DNA from: Camelus bactrianus
Lineage: Eukaryota; Chordata; Mammalia; Artiodactyla; Camelidae
Direction of reading: 5' to 3'
NCBI RefSeq assembly: GCF_048773025.1
Contig: NC_133559.1
Location: 1,828,501-1,892,500 of the forward strand
DNA: 64,000 bases
Positions 9,601 to 19,975 of the stretch are shown piece after piece (the first letter of the stretch is position 1; every line of letters begins with the position of its first letter). The translations under genes were made by a program, and so were the position numbers. The notes beneath the pieces are model-generated. The model had not been told where the DNA came from. It was given only the letters and a program-made list of their open reading frames with translations, and made no database searches.

Positions 9601-10734
9601 GAGCAGCCTGGCCTAGGTTAGCTTGGCCTAGGCAGGGTCTTAATCAGAATCCTTTGAAAAAGCAGGCCAGGTGAATAATTCTAATAGACCTGGTTCCTCA
9701 GCAGCTTTGGAACCAAAATTTCTAGGTGGCATGTGGGGTTGGGGTGGGGGTCCTTGCTGAAACTGTAGGATGTTGGACTTTATTTCTGCAAAACCAGTGG
9801 CTCTCACCTGCTCATCAAAATATCCACAGAGTGCCACTGACAGTGGCCTCTCAGCAGCTCAGGAGCTGTTGCCTTGTGGCTCAGCCAGCTTCATCCCCCT
9901 CCCCCAAGCAGACCTAGGGGCTAGCCCCATCCCCCAGGACACAGGTCAGGAGCACGTTCTTGACCCTCATCCATCACATTGTGACCACTGGCTGGTGAGT
10001 GGGTTCCAGCTGGTTCCATCCCAGTGGCGGCAGACAAACCATCCTTGCATTTTTGCTGTGCAGTTCCAGCCCCAGGACAGCACATGGAAGGACCCAGCAG
10101 AAAGCCCCTCTCCAAACCTGAGCAGAGATGTTTCCTCCTGCTTGGCAGAGCCGATGCTGAAGGTGCCGCTCAGCCAGCCGGGTTCAGAGGGGCTCTGCAG
10201 TGGGGAACATTGCAAAGACATTTGGAGCTGGAAATTGCTGCTCGCTGTTTTGAAAAGTGTAAAATGTTTCAGTAATTACTTCCAAACATGGGAGCCTCCT
10301 TCCTCGCCTCACCTGAACTCCCTGTCAGTTTTCACCTGTAAGACCTGGTTTGAGCTGGGTGTTCCTTTGTCCATCCCCTCCCCTCCGTTTCCTTTGCACC
10401 CCCCCCCCCCAATCTGGAACTTGGAGTGAGTTCTAAGGGCACCTCATTAACGACTTAGATTTCTTGTGACTACTTCTTTCTTCATTTGTTTGTTTTCAAG
10501 CTTTCTCTTAAATAACTACACAGAGAGGGGCCCTGTTTGTTTTTCTTGCTTAATGTCTCCCTGCCAATTAGTTCTTCACCAAACAAAGGCTGTGTGACTC
10601 CCAGGCCTGCCAGGACCGAAGGGAAGTGGAGAGCTTTTCACTGGGGTAGAGGATTCCAGCAGACACACCTGTTCCCAGGAAGTGGCCCATTTGGAGGGGC
10701 TGTTTGCCAGGTGACGGCGCAGGTTAAAAAATCT
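9601..10734. other. Unique sequence, no gene seen
   Basis: Contains a 219-codon open frame at 9770-10429 without any recognisable domain, Pro/Ser-rich at its end because it reads through a run of 12 C at 10399-10410. I regard it as chance. Otherwise unique DNA, GC-moderate. Confidence 0.45.
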
Positions 10735-10834
10735 CACCTTTATGTGCCAGAGTGTCCCATCTCATAGATTAGGAACCTGGCACTGTTTGTTGCTCACTGT
10801 CACACAGTACATTATGCAAGTAGAATTTGAACCC
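10735..10834 (-). repeat. MIR SINE fragment, reverse
   Basis: 'cccatctcatagattaggaa', 'tgtcacacagtacattatgc' and 'gtagaatttgaacccagca' follow the reversed MIR core. It is cut off where the hAT-type element begins at about 10835. Confidence 0.65.
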
Positions 10835-11006
10835 AGCACCATCCAATGGAAATATGAATGCGCCCATGGAATAATTTTAAATTTTCTGATAGGCACATTA
10901 TTAAGAGTGAAAGTGAAATTAATTTTAAAAATATACTTTATTTAACTTAATGTATCAAAAATATTATCCTTTCAACAAGTAATAAGCATTAAAAATATTA
11001 GTGACT
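10835..11006 (+). mobile_element. hAT-Charlie-type nonautonomous DNA transposon
   Basis: 'accatccaatggaaatatga', 'ataattttaaattttctgat', 'gtgaaattaattttaaaaat' and 'tatcctttcaacaagtaata' match a short MER-class hAT element that starts ctgtccaatagaaatat. No transposase frame is present. The 3' inverted end is missing, cut off at the LTR fossil that begins at 11007. The exact MER subfamily is not assigned. Confidence 0.7.
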
Positions 11007-11195
11007 ATTATGGGCTGAATATTTGTGTCCCCCTAGATCCAGTGGGAGTGGTACTTGGAGGTGGTGGCTTTGGGAGGTGATTAGGGTTAGAATGAGGTCA
11101 TGAGGGTGGGGTGCCCATGATGTGATTATTGCCCTTAGAAGAATAGGAAGAGACCAGAGCTCTCCCCACCCTGGGTGAGGACCCAGGAGCAGTCA
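11007..11195 (+). repeat. MaLR (MST-type) LTR fragment
   Basis: Begins 'tattatgggctgaatatttg' and continues through 'tgtccccctag', 'tggctttgggaggtgattag' and 'gaggtcatgagggtgggg', the left half of an MST-class MaLR LTR. The right half is absent. A broken solitary fossil of about eutherian age. Confidence 0.8.
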
Positions 11196-11892
11196 GCAAA
11201 CACTGCTAACCAGGGCTCCCTGATTCAGAAGCGTTGTTGGATGTTTACCTGCACACTAATGTGTCTCCACAGAGCAGCATGAGCTGAGCCTCTTTATTTT
11301 GAGGAAAGAAAGCTGAAAGCTTGTGACAGGTTCAGGTTGAACTTCAAGCCTGTCTATGACTATTTCCATGTACTTTTGTAATCAAGGCGGTGAAGTTAAT
11401 TTCAGAGCCTTCCCTTGTCAAAGGACAAAGAAAAAAGCGGATCTGCAAGCCCTGAGTCTCCTGCTTTTACTTGGTTGAGTGACTCTGTTTTTTTTTTTTT
11501 CTAGAACGTTATTATGTATTTTAATAGCAAAAAAATATTATGTTGAAACAATGGGGAAATATTGAAAGCATATCATGAAAGTACTAAGTGGCCCTTAGAG
11601 GCAAATTTGCACACATGTGGATTAGTAGTTTATATAAAATGTATAATGTAGCTGTACTGTTTTCCACGCTAATGAAATACATCAGTCACTGAAAAACTTG
11701 TTTAAAAAAGAACTTAGTTCTTTATGTGAACTCACTTTACCTTAGTTTATAAATTTGCAGAGCAGGAAAGTGGGGAAATGTAAGAAGAGGAAAAAAGAGT
11801 TAAAACACACTGCTTACTCTGATGATGGAGTACTGCTGAGTGTAACATCACCTTTGGAACGGGAGAGTTCTGCTTGCACATTTAGTTTTCTT
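11196..11892. other. AT-rich unique DNA, possible conserved element
   Basis: 11230-11460 has a mixed-motif texture including 'cccttgtcaaaggacaaaga', in which ttgtc and gacaa face each other across four bases, a layout resembling paired SOX/TCF half-sites. A 13-T run lies at 11488-11500 and is followed by AT-rich DNA with no recognised family. Confidence 0.3.
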
Positions 11893-12275
11893 TCTACTCG
11901 TTTATTAATTTGTTCAACAAATATTTGAGTCAAATCCTGAGCTGGGAACTGGGGAAACCACAGAGAATAAGACCCATGTGGTCCCAGCTTGCATGTGGCT
12001 CCGGGTCCAGTGGGGGAGACAAGTAAATACTGTAGAACCACAGTGTGGTTGGGATTACAAGGTGGGGTGCAGGTGTATGGGGGCTTGTAAAGAGAGGCCT
12101 AAGCAGGAAGGGGGTGGTGTCTGGCTGAGGGAGGTGGTCCCTGGGATTTGAGGCTTATACTGAGACCTGAAGCGGGGGGTGTTGGCCAGGTGAAGAGCAG
12201 ACAGGGGCGAGGGTGTTGCAGGCAGAGGGAACAGCATGTACCAAGGCCCTGAGAATAGAAGGGGCCTGGGGACTT
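11893..12275 (-). repeat. L2 LINE 3' region, reverse
   Basis: Starts 'ttgttcaacaaatatttgag', then 'gagctgggaactggggaaac', 'ccagtgggggagacaagtaa' and 'gcaggcagagggaacagcat', and ends 'aaggccctgagaata'. All follow the reversed L2 3' region in order; one of the best-preserved L2 copies here. Confidence 0.85.
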
Positions 12276-12669
12276 TGACCCCAGTCTGTGCCCCAGCTGT
12301 AAACTGGCAGAGGAGACCCTCTGTCAGAGGCCCTGGCTGCGAAGGGAGCCCGTCCCCACTCAGTCGCCAGGCAGCAGGCACAGTGCCCACCATTGCCCAC
12401 GTTGTTAGAAACCAAGTGAGAGTTTCCATCCCAGGAAGCAGAGCTGACTGGGGTCTGCAGGGAATGTGGAGGGTGTCATGGAGGGAGGAACACTGCACAC
12501 TTGGGGCAGAGCTCTTCCTCCGTTCGGCAGTGCCCCCAGCTCTTTGTCTCTGTTGCATTTTGCAGCAACTGCTACATAGTTTTTAGCGTAAGGATGACAC
12601 CACATTCTGTTTCTTTTCCACCCAGTATCTGACCTAGCCCAGGGTGCCCAGCCCCAACCCCATCTATGT
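12276..12669. other. Unique sequence, no gene seen
   Basis: No repeat family seen. Open frames over 12055-12586 on both strands are without family resemblance and overlap the L2 fossil. Confidence 0.4.
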
Positions 12670-12872
12670 CAGGGGTCAGCAGACTACAACCCAAAGGCCA
12701 CCGTCTCTCTGTAAATAAAGTTTTATCGGCACACAGCCACGCCCATTCATTGATGGCATGTCCATGAGTACTGTTGCATTACAGTGACAGTCAGATAGTT
12801 GTGACAGAGACTGTATGGCTCGCAAGGCCGAACATATCTACCCTCTGGTCCTTTACAGTTTGCAGCCCGAGT
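12670..12872 (+). mobile_element. hAT-type nonautonomous DNA transposon
   Basis: Begins with the terminal motif 'caggggtcagcagactacaa' and continues 'gtaaataaagttttatcggc', 'acacagccacgcccattcat', 'gtgacagagactgtatggct' and 'ctggtcctttacag'. This is a well-known short hAT-class element of eutherian age; the right inverted end is worn ('tttgcagcccgag'). No coding capacity. Confidence 0.85.
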
Positions 12873-12984
12873 CTAAGTCAATGGCAGTGGGCATGTCCCC
12901 TCATTTCCCAGCCTCATTACAGCTGATGCAGGGACCTTGGTTATGGAGTGTTGGGCAAGGTTTGCAGCCTCTCTGAATCTCAGA

Positions 12985-13165
12985 CCTGATCTGTACGCAC
13001 TTAGTATACATTATCTCACTTAACTTCACAGCAGCCCATGAGGTAGGTTCTATCATTATCTTGAAACAGAGGAAGAGGAGGAACAGAGAGGTCCAGTAAC
13101 CCACCCCAGATCACACAGCTTGAAAATGGTGGAGTTGAGATTGGAATCATTAACCTTAGAATCCC
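12985..13165 (-). repeat. MIR SINE, reverse
   Basis: 'tacattatctcacttaactt', 'cacagcagcccatgaggtag', 'cagagaggtccagtaaccca' and 'gatcacacagcttgaaaatg' track the reversed MIR. Confidence 0.8.
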
Positions 13166-13299
13166 AGAGTTGAGGGCTGGTGGAGGTGGGCAGATAGAGG
13201 AATCTGTACAGATTCCTGTGGATTGCTGATCCCAATTAACATTCACATTTGGAGGGCAAGCTTGTCCACGGTCCTGTCCCCTCACATGTAGCACAGAGG

Positions 13300-13485
13300 A
13301 AGGGTTAAGCATGTGGCCTTACAGTCCAGCTTCTTGGGTTGAAATCCCAGCTCTGTTTATTTAGCCTCAGCTCCCCCATTTGTCTGATGGGAAAATAAGA
13401 TTAGTATCTCACAGGGCTCTCAGAAGGATTATGTGGCTGATATGGATAAATGCTTGGTACACAGTAAATGCTCAGTATGAGAACC
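13300..13485 (+). repeat. MIR SINE
   Basis: 'gggttaagcatgtggcctta', 'cttgggttgaaatcccagct', 'ctgatgggaaaataagatta' and 'cttggtacacagtaaatgct' follow MIR from its 5' end to its tail; the central part is shortened. Confidence 0.8.
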
Positions 13486-13640
13486 AGGCTTTGCCAAAGG
13501 GAACAATGCAAGCCTCAACTCAACCATTTGGTGAAACAATTATTAAAAAAGAATTGGGAGGAGGAAGTGAAAACTATTGCATGGGATCCAATAGGAGGGT
13601 AGACCCTTCACATGAGTCCTGGTTTTATTTTGTTCAGTCT

Positions 13641-13760
13641 TTTTTTGTTTTCCTTTAGTTGAAGTTTAGTGGGTTTACAATGTTGTGTTAATTTCTGGTG
13701 TACAGCATAGTGTTTCAGTCATCTATCTATCTATCTATTCCTTTTTCATATTCTTCTTCC
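13641..13760 (-). repeat. Young, 5'-truncated L1 tail with target-site duplication (cetartiodactyl type)
   Basis: Reading the plus strand: T-rich run (the A-tail reversed), 'gaagtttagtgggtttacaa', 'tgttgtgttaatttctggtg' and 'tacagcatagtgtttcagtc', then an ATCT run. This resembles the reversed 3' end of cetartiodactyl L1; 'agtgtttcagtcat' is close to the form I remember from camelids. It is flanked by attttgttcagtct (13627-13640) and attttgtccagtct (13761-13774), a 14-bp duplication with one mismatch. That duplication proves retrotransposition and fixes the ends. It is the most recent insertion seen here. Confidence 0.85.
13721..13739 (+). repeat. (ATCT)n microsatellite
   Basis: A run of ATCT units inside the L1 tail, replacing the usual sequence at this point of the consensus as I remember it. 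Confidence 0.85.
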
Positions 13761-13784
13761 ATTTTGTCCAGTCTTAATGAGAGA

Positions 13785-13925
13785 TGTGCTTTTGTTATTC
13801 CCGTCTTTCAGATAAGGAAAACGAGGCTCAGGGAGGAACATTCTCTTGCTCATGGCCTCTAGCTGGCCAGGGGCAGGCAGGCACTCTCCCAAGCCTGGAT
13901 GGGTTTGCAGCCCGGTGCTGTGGCC
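13785..13925 (-). repeat. MIR SINE, reverse
   Basis: 'cgtctttcagataaggaaaa', 'cgaggctcagggaggaacat' and 'ctcatggcctctagctggcc' follow the reversed MIR core. Confidence 0.65.
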
Positions 13926-14450
13926 AGTCCCAGTCCCACTGGCCAATGACCAGCACTGCAGAATCCACAGTGATTTTTAACTTTCTCTGCTGAGAAGTGG
14001 CAAGCCAGGCCCAAGTAACTCACCCAGGACCACAGAGGGAGTTTAAACTGGGCCTGAATTAGAGCTCAGAGCAGCCAGGTTTATGGTCTGAGGCCAGAGT
14101 TACTAGCTCAGACCTCATTTTTTTGGCCTATGAATTTCTACTGAGTCAGTTAAAAGCCAAATGAATCTATTTAAGTGAAATTGCTTAGAGGCAGGGAATT
14201 TAATTACTCAATGACTTTTTTTCTTTTCTTTTTTTACTATTGAAATTAATTAAAAAATAATTTTAAAAATGTATGGTTGACACTCTGCCAGGAACATGTC
14301 ATGTGTAAAATTATTCCTCTCTACATCATATATTCATAAATCCCGTCTGGTCATCTGTTTTCATAAGACCATTTGGAACCCACCTTCAGGGATATTTTTC
14401 CCAAACAAATTAAGATTTGTAACTTTCCTTTGGGGAAGAAAATCCTGCTG
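13926..14450. other. Unique DNA, partly AT-rich
   Basis: A further worn MIR-like piece may lie at 14000-14090 ('caagtaactcacccaggacc'). 14215-14275 is AT-rich low complexity. No gene seen. Confidence 0.35.
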
Positions 14451-14545
14451 GATATATATATATATACACACACACATACATGTGTTTGCGTGTATATATA
14501 TGTAGTATACATGTATTAATGTGTATATGTATAAATATGTCTGAA
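14451..14545. repeat. (TA)n/(CA)n low-complexity tract
   Basis: Alternating TA and CA/TG dinucleotides ('gatatatatatatatacaca', 'tgtatatatatgtagtatac'). It is likely unstable and prone to unwinding; it creates a spurious open frame on each strand. Confidence 0.85.
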
Positions 14546-14689
14546 TATACATGCAAATTATCTTGACATAGTTTTTAAGCCAGGTAGTAGTGAGTGACCA
14601 GAAATAACTAAATGTCAAAAGTGGTAATACTAATTTAAATACTGATTTTTAAGTTGTAACCTCTGATTGACATCAGAACAGATTTGAAC

Positions 14690-15170
14690 TTTTGGGTCAT
14701 TTCTTTGTTTTAAACTTTTCCCCACCTACTATATAAGGTATATATACTGATTAAAGAAATACACTTCCATCTCTTCAGCTGCCAAATACAACTCCTGTAA
14801 AATGTGAAGTATTTCTTTCCAGTGTATATATATTTTTATGTGCTCCTAGTTAGTACATGTAAGTACAGTTTTGTATTCTAATACAACCCCTGTTAAATGT
14901 GATGTGTTTCTTTCCAGTGTATATATATATTTTATGTGCTCCTAGTTAGTACATGTAAGTACAGTTTTGTATTCTTTTTTTCACTTCAAATTATATTGTA
15001 TTTCCCCAGGCATGATGCAGTCTTTAAATTATTTTTGGTGGCTGCATAGTATTTCATTCATTGGATACTGAGGCTAATTAACCACACTCCTGTATTTAAA
15101 CCTTGAGGCTGTTTCTAACTTTTCAATGTTGCCAATAAAACCCAGCCATGAACAGCACTGTGTGAAAGTT
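14690..15170 (-). repeat. L1M-type LINE-1 3' region, reverse
   Basis: 'ggtggctgcatagtatttca', 'taattaaccacactcctgta' and 'aacccagccatgaacagcac' correspond to the reversed L1 ORF2 end (gctgcatagtattccattg, tttaacca, tgctgcaatgaaca). The 5' part of the block holds the 95-bp tandem duplication described separately. Confidence 0.7.
14785..14975 (+). repeat. Tandem duplication, two 95-bp copies
   Basis: Copy one (14785-14879) and copy two (14880-14975) begin aatacaactcctgt and aatacaacccctgt and share the whole remainder, including 'tgtgctcctagttagtacat', with about five differences. The join is exact head to tail. About 95 percent identity inside a much older L1 block makes the duplication far younger than the insertion. 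Confidence 0.95.
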
Positions 15171-15194
15171 TTGCACCCAGTCGGAGCAGGCTCC

Positions 15195-15300
15195 ACCTCT
15201 CTGCCTGTCACACTGTCCTGGTTATTTTCTTTGTCACACTCATTAGCGATGGCTTCTCTTGCCTACTTGTCTGGCCTCCCTCTAGAATCAAAGTGTTGGG
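15195..15300 (+). repeat. Possible L2 LINE 3' fragment
   Basis: 'ctgtcacactgtcctggtta', 'cctacttgtctggcctccct' and 'ctagaatcaaag' resemble the L2 segment before its tail (cacactgtattgtaatt, tacttgtctgtctccc, ctagactgtaag). Confidence 0.35.
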
Positions 15301-15439
15301 GAGCAGTCCTTTTGGCCTGATCCATTTGGGTGTCCGTCCCCACCCCCATTGTGGCTTTGGTCACAGCCTGTAGCCTGCCTCAAGTAGGGGCATCAGCCTG
15401 GGGCTACAGCCTGGCCAAGAACCCCGCTCCGGGGCGTGT

Positions 15440-15515
15440 GGGAACTCTGCTCAATTTTCTTTAAATCCCAGACTGCTCTAAAAAATAAAGCCTATTAATT
15501 AAAAAAGTTTTTCCA
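15440..15515 (+). repeat. L1 3' terminus
   Basis: 'tgctcaattttctttaaatc' and 'gactgctctaaaaaataaag' match the L1M 3' end (ctcaattttgctgtgaacc, aaactgctctaaaaaataaagtct), followed by an A-rich end. Confidence 0.6.
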
Positions 15516-16286
15516 GTCTGTTCAGAATCTTAAAGGTAGCATTAACAAGAGAAAAGCTTATCTACAGCATTTGCAACAGATGAGCCCTGGGGAAACTGGT
15601 TGCATGTGCAGAGCCCTCACCCTCCTGAGATAGATATCTCAGGGTGCACGCTGTTTGCAGCTCCTGGGCGGGGAAGGGGAGCAAGGGGTGTGCAGGGCAG
15701 CCACGTCCGCCTCTAACGCACTGCAGTTCATGGAGTCCTGCCTTTACACAGCTCGGGGCCTTGTCTCTGGCTTGTTTTCCCATGTAGATGAATGCTTTGC
15801 ACCAAAGGAAAATTATACAGTGCAAACATTTATTCAGAAAAATGGTTTGCAGCGTGACCTCCCTGGAGGGCTTGGCCAGGAGTGAGAGCCTGGTGGGAAG
15901 GCTGGTGGGTGTGGACAGGAAGTGGAGCCACTGCTCAATGGATTCCATTTTTGACAAGGCAGCATCAGTGAAGATGAGTCGGCCTGCTGCCCAAAGTGCA
16001 GGATGGACAGAGCCTAGCTCCTAAAGCTCAAAGGATGTGCAGGCATTGAGAGGGGTCGAGGGTGTCAACACTGGGGGCTTGCTGACCAAATGATGCTGTT
16101 GATGCTCAGCTTTGAGGGGGATGAGTGAGAAGAAAAGGGGGTGCCAGGGCCCCAGAATCCTGGGGGTCCAAAGGGGATGGACTCACTCGTGTCCTGGCTG
16201 CTAAGACCACAAACTCTGAAGATGTCCCCATTTGGACCCACTGCCCCCAACTCTGGCACCTCCTTTCTCTGCCTGATTTTCTCCAA
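15516..16286. other. Unique sequence, no gene seen
   Basis: No repeat recognised. Overlapping open frames at 15562-15957 (minus) and 15655-16024 (plus) have no family resemblance. Confidence 0.4.
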
Positions 16287-16720
16287 ATGCAGTTGCAGGT
16301 TGAATTGTGTCCCCCAAAAGACATATTCCAGTTCTAACCCCTGGTACCTGTGACTGTGACTTACTTGGAAATAGTGTCTTTGCTCATGGTCCAGTTAAGA
16401 TGAGGTCATTAGAGCCCTGATCCAATGACTGGTGTCCTTATAAGAAGAGGGAGACACAGAGATACAGGGAGAAGCCGTGTGATGATGGAGGCAGAGATTG
16501 GAGTGATGTGTCTACAAGCCAACAAATGCCATGGATCTCTGGCCACACCAGAAGCTGAGAGAGAGGCTGGGGATGGACTTTCCCCACAGGTGTCAGAAGG
16601 TGTGTGGCCCTGCCAACACCTTGATTTTGGACTTCTGGCCTTCAGAACTGTGATAGAAGATATTTCTGTACTTTAAGCCCCCCAGTTTGTGCAGGTTTGT
16701 CACAGCAGCCACACGACACG
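16287..16720 (+). repeat. MLT1-type MaLR LTR, solitary
   Basis: Nearly complete from 'gttgaattgtgtcccccaaa' through 'taacccctggtacctgtgac', 'ggtgtccttataagaagagg', 'ggaggcagagattggagtga' and 'cttgattttggacttctggc' to 'agccccccagtttgtgcagg'. It is an ERVL-MaLR LTR of the MLT1 group (about 100 million years old by family). No internal region accompanies it. Confidence 0.93.
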
Positions 16721-17319
16721 CACGCTGGGTAATTTATTATGGGCGTGTGGGGCCTTTCTCCCTGCCCCGTCGCCGGGTGAACCGTGCATCATTGTCTTCT
16801 GAATGCTGCTTGCCTTGTGTGTTTATGGCTTTTCAGTTACGATTTCATGAACAGGGGTCCGTGGCTGAGGCCCGGGAGTGGGAGCTCGCTCTCTGCTGCG
16901 CTGCAACCCCCCCTCTGAGTAGGGGCATCCCTGCTGTCTTCTCAGCTCACGCCAGACCCGTGTCCCCGGCATGGGGCTCATGTCGTCTTTACTGTCTTGC
17001 CTGCGTCTCTGTGTGTCTGGGCTCATGTCCCCTTATCGCTTCGCTGTGGACAAGAGGGCAGTTGGCTCGGCTTCTCTGCTTCTCCACTTCCTCACCTGAA
17101 AATGGGGGGGGTGCTGCTGACTGGCGCCAGGCCCCCAGGGGGCACTCGGCAGGGGCTCTATGTCTTCCATCCCAGAGGCCTCAACGTCCAGCCCAGAGGG
17201 CTGGGGGCCTTGTTCCCCGAACTCACTCTGTTCCTCGCAGGAACTCCGGGGAGCTTGAAATTCCTCCCAGCACAATGTGGTGTGAAGACTGGAGGAAGAA
17301 ATAAGGGAAGTTGACTGGA
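16721..17319. other. GC-rich unique DNA, no gene seen
   Basis: Holds a 205-codon open frame at 16687-17304 and shadows on the other strand. It starts inside the MLT1 LTR and has no family motif, so I treat it as chance in GC-rich DNA. CpG density rises toward 17320. Confidence 0.45.
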
Positions 17320-17530
17320 GAAGGCGAAGGTGGCCCTGGCTGCGTCGTGCTCGGATGCGGGAGTCAGGATAAGTGTCCCGACCGGAGTGAGAGGAGCCTC
17401 TCCTGTCTGGGCGGCTGATCGCATCCACAAGCAGTCGGCAGTTAGCTGTGCTCGTCCCCCGCGCCCAGCCAACTGGACTGGTTCGGTCTGTGCTGCTCTG
17501 ACTAAAGAGGAGGCTCCGTTGCCTTATTTC
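17320..17530. promoter_or_regulatory. CpG-island-like patch
   Basis: About 15 CpGs in 210 bp, around 60 percent GC and, by hand count, an observed/expected CpG near 0.8. Examples: 'gctgcgtcgtgctcggatgc', 'tcgtcccccgcgcccagcc'. Repeat-free. Such isolated islands often mark alternative promoters or enhancers kept free of methylation in the germ line. No exon is recognised beside it. Confidence 0.5.
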
Positions 17531-18587
17531 TGGAAAACGGATAAGAAAGCAGTGGTTGGAGTTGCTTTTCCTCTTGGGATTTTCAAATAAAATCGGAGAC
17601 TAATCCCTCGTCTAAAACCAGTTTAGTAAGGGCTGAGTTAGAACGCAGTCAACTCCATTTATGAACACCGGTTAATATTTCTTTATAGAAAGCTATACTA
17701 TTTTCAGAAGCATTTCAGACAAACATCCTAAGAAGACTTAGCAGGCTCAAGATGTTTACCTTGGACCCGAATCTTGTTTCTAATTAACCGAGTCTTCAAC
17801 AGTCCATCAGAGAATGCAGTTACCTGCCAAACTTCACACCTAAGGGGAAAAAATATTCCCAATAAAATTTTCCTGAAAAAAATCCACTCGCTTTTACCAC
17901 TAAGACGTTCTCAACAAATTTAAATCAATCCCTCTCCATGAACACACAGAAAACTAATGTTCTAGATCCCAGGCCTGTCTCTGTGGGTCCCAGATTTCGG
18001 GGAAGCCATTTAATTCGACATTAAGTTTTCAGCAGACACTAAAGCAGGGATTCCGCGAAAACGGAGGGGCTGAATGTGTGGGCGCAGTAAGTCCAAGTTT
18101 TCCAGGCTGCAAACACACATTCCTGTGATACCACACATTCTGTGGGGTAAGTTTAAATGATCGCATTGTTTCAATTCATGTTACAGAAGCAGCTGCTTAT
18201 GGAAAGTAAAGCTTTCCTTCTCTCTGTTCAAAAAGAGACTGGTTTCATGGCGGGGCTGTGGGTTTCTCTCTCGCTTCAGCGTCCAGCAGTTTAGAGTTTA
18301 TTTCGAGGTACTGAGTTGGACATAGTGTTTTTTTCTCAGACATAAGTTCCCTGGGGTAGGACCTGGAGATCTGTAGAGGCTGAACCTTTCTGTTTGTTTA
18401 CTGCTCCCCTCCCTCTGTGGTGCTGGGTACCTTGGAGGCTCTTGTTAAATATTTATTGAACAAAGAAGTTATTCCTTGAATAGGTGTGACAACTTGTTTT
18501 TACAAATAATTTCCTAAATTTTACCTATAAAGATTCTTGGAATTTTAGATCATCTGTTCTACTGCAACAGAGATACTTGGACGTGCG
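17531..18587. other. Unique DNA with a possible conserved block
   Basis: The segment 18030-18230 is repeat-free and motif-rich ('gattccgcgaaaacggaggg', 'cacacattcctgtgatacca', 'ttaaatgatcgcattgtttc', 'gaagcagctgcttatgg'). It looks like the conserved noncoding type; that is an impression, not a measurement. No gene seen. Confidence 0.3.
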
Positions 18588-18618
18588 CACACACACACAC
18601 ACACACACGCACACACAG
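18588..18618 (+). repeat. (AC)n microsatellite
   Basis: Fifteen or so AC units with one interruption (acgcac). Confidence 0.92.
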
Positions 18619-18784
18619 ACTGTTGTAGATCAGTGAGTAGAAAACTTAGCCTTTTCTCTTTTGAGTTAGCTTTTACCTTGTCCTGAAAATCAGAAACAAA
18701 AAACCTCATGTCAGTGAATGAAATTCTTAAGTCTGTCTCATGTGGTTTGGTGACACCAGGCTTGTTTGTGAAGAAGGGATATTG

Positions 18785-18930
18785 TAGAAAACCCCCCAGA
18801 TCTTGACTTCACCACTGCCAAACTGTGTGGCCTTGGAAGAGTTACTTACCCTCTCTGGGCTTAAGTCTTCTTATCTGTGAATTGTGGGATTAGAGCTGAT
18901 GCTCTCAGCAGTTCTGCGAGTTCTGACATC
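18785..18930 (+). repeat. MIR SINE fragment
   Basis: 'caccactgccaaactgtgtg', 'gccttggaagagttacttac', 'cctctctgggcttaagtctt' and 'gattagagctgatgctctca' run in MIR order. Confidence 0.72.
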
Positions 18931-19799
18931 CTGGGCAGCTAGAGGGAAAATGAATCCTCAAGGTCAAGGTTCAGAATTACACGTGTGCTTCACTGCCTCT
19001 TCGTGGCAGTTCATAGTTAGAGTAGGACAAGAGGCCTGCAATGAAAACTTTGTGTTTCTGAAAGGTTGACCAGTAACATGTTGGTTTTCTTTTGCTGTTT
19101 TTTTGTTTTTTTTTTTTGGTGTGGGGGAGTTCTTTTTATATTTACTTTTGTGTTTCTCTTGCAATCTTCTATCTGTCATAGAGTAATTTTGTTACTTATT
19201 TTTATTTGAGATCTGAGAGAGCAAGTATTTATTTATTTTAGTGTTTATTCTTTACCTATTTTCAGAAGAATGATTTCTTAAAATGACTTACTTAAATGTA
19301 AAATACACGGCACAAAAAGCATTAATCCAGAATAAAAGGTGATATCAAGGAGAATACAGATACAGAGATAGAAATTACATTACAAAATCCAGACTGAGGG
19401 AAGCTTTAGCAGTTAAATATATGAATTTGCTCTGAGCTTCCTAGAAGCCAAGGCAAAAAGGAAAACTAGGTGAGTGTTGTTCTCAGTGTTAAAGGTAGGG
19501 AGGCAGAAGTACAGGAGGAGTGGATGGTCCTTTGTTGTCTCCTCAAAATTGTGAAAGTTCCTGGAACATTCTTTATCCAGGTCTGAAAGGAAATTTTTGC
19601 AAGAGTTTGGAATCTCTTGCTGAAGTTCAAATCCAAGAGATTGACCTTCAGTTCCAGGTGCTCAAAAAATGTTAAAGTTTGCTGGTTAAAAGTATAGATG
19701 ATTTTTTTCCAGGAATTAAGAACTGATAAAAATAAGCAAATCTCACTGAAAGAGGATGTGTGATATGGGAAAAAAACATCCCAAAACTACTGGGTGGAG
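18931..19799. other. Unique AT-rich sequence, no gene seen
   Basis: A T-rich run (19099-19120) is followed by AT-rich DNA with no family I can name. No convincing open frame. Confidence 0.4.
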
Positions 19800-19975
19800 G
19801 TAAAGAGACCTGTATGTGAATTGCAGCTCTGCCAATAATCTGTCTTAGGGAAGGTCCCATTGCCTTTCTGGGCTCCAGTTTCCTCATCTGTAAAATAAGA
19901 GGGTTAAACTAGGCTCCGCTGAGATCTCGGTTATAACAGTTCTGCTCCTGTGACTGTGATGGTATCAGGGGGAGT
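19800..19975 (+). repeat. MIR SINE
   Basis: 'tgtgaattgcagctctgcca', 'gggctccagtttcctcatct' and 'gtaaaataagagggttaaac' give the MIR core; flanks are worn. Confidence 0.65.

Noticed and set aside
9770-10429. 219-codon open frame on the plus strand
   Set aside because: Low-information sequence that reads through a poly-C run; no domain and no start context or splice support.
16687-17304. 205-codon open frame after the MLT1 LTR
   Set aside because: It begins inside the LTR fossil and runs through GC-rich DNA where stops are rare; no family motif.
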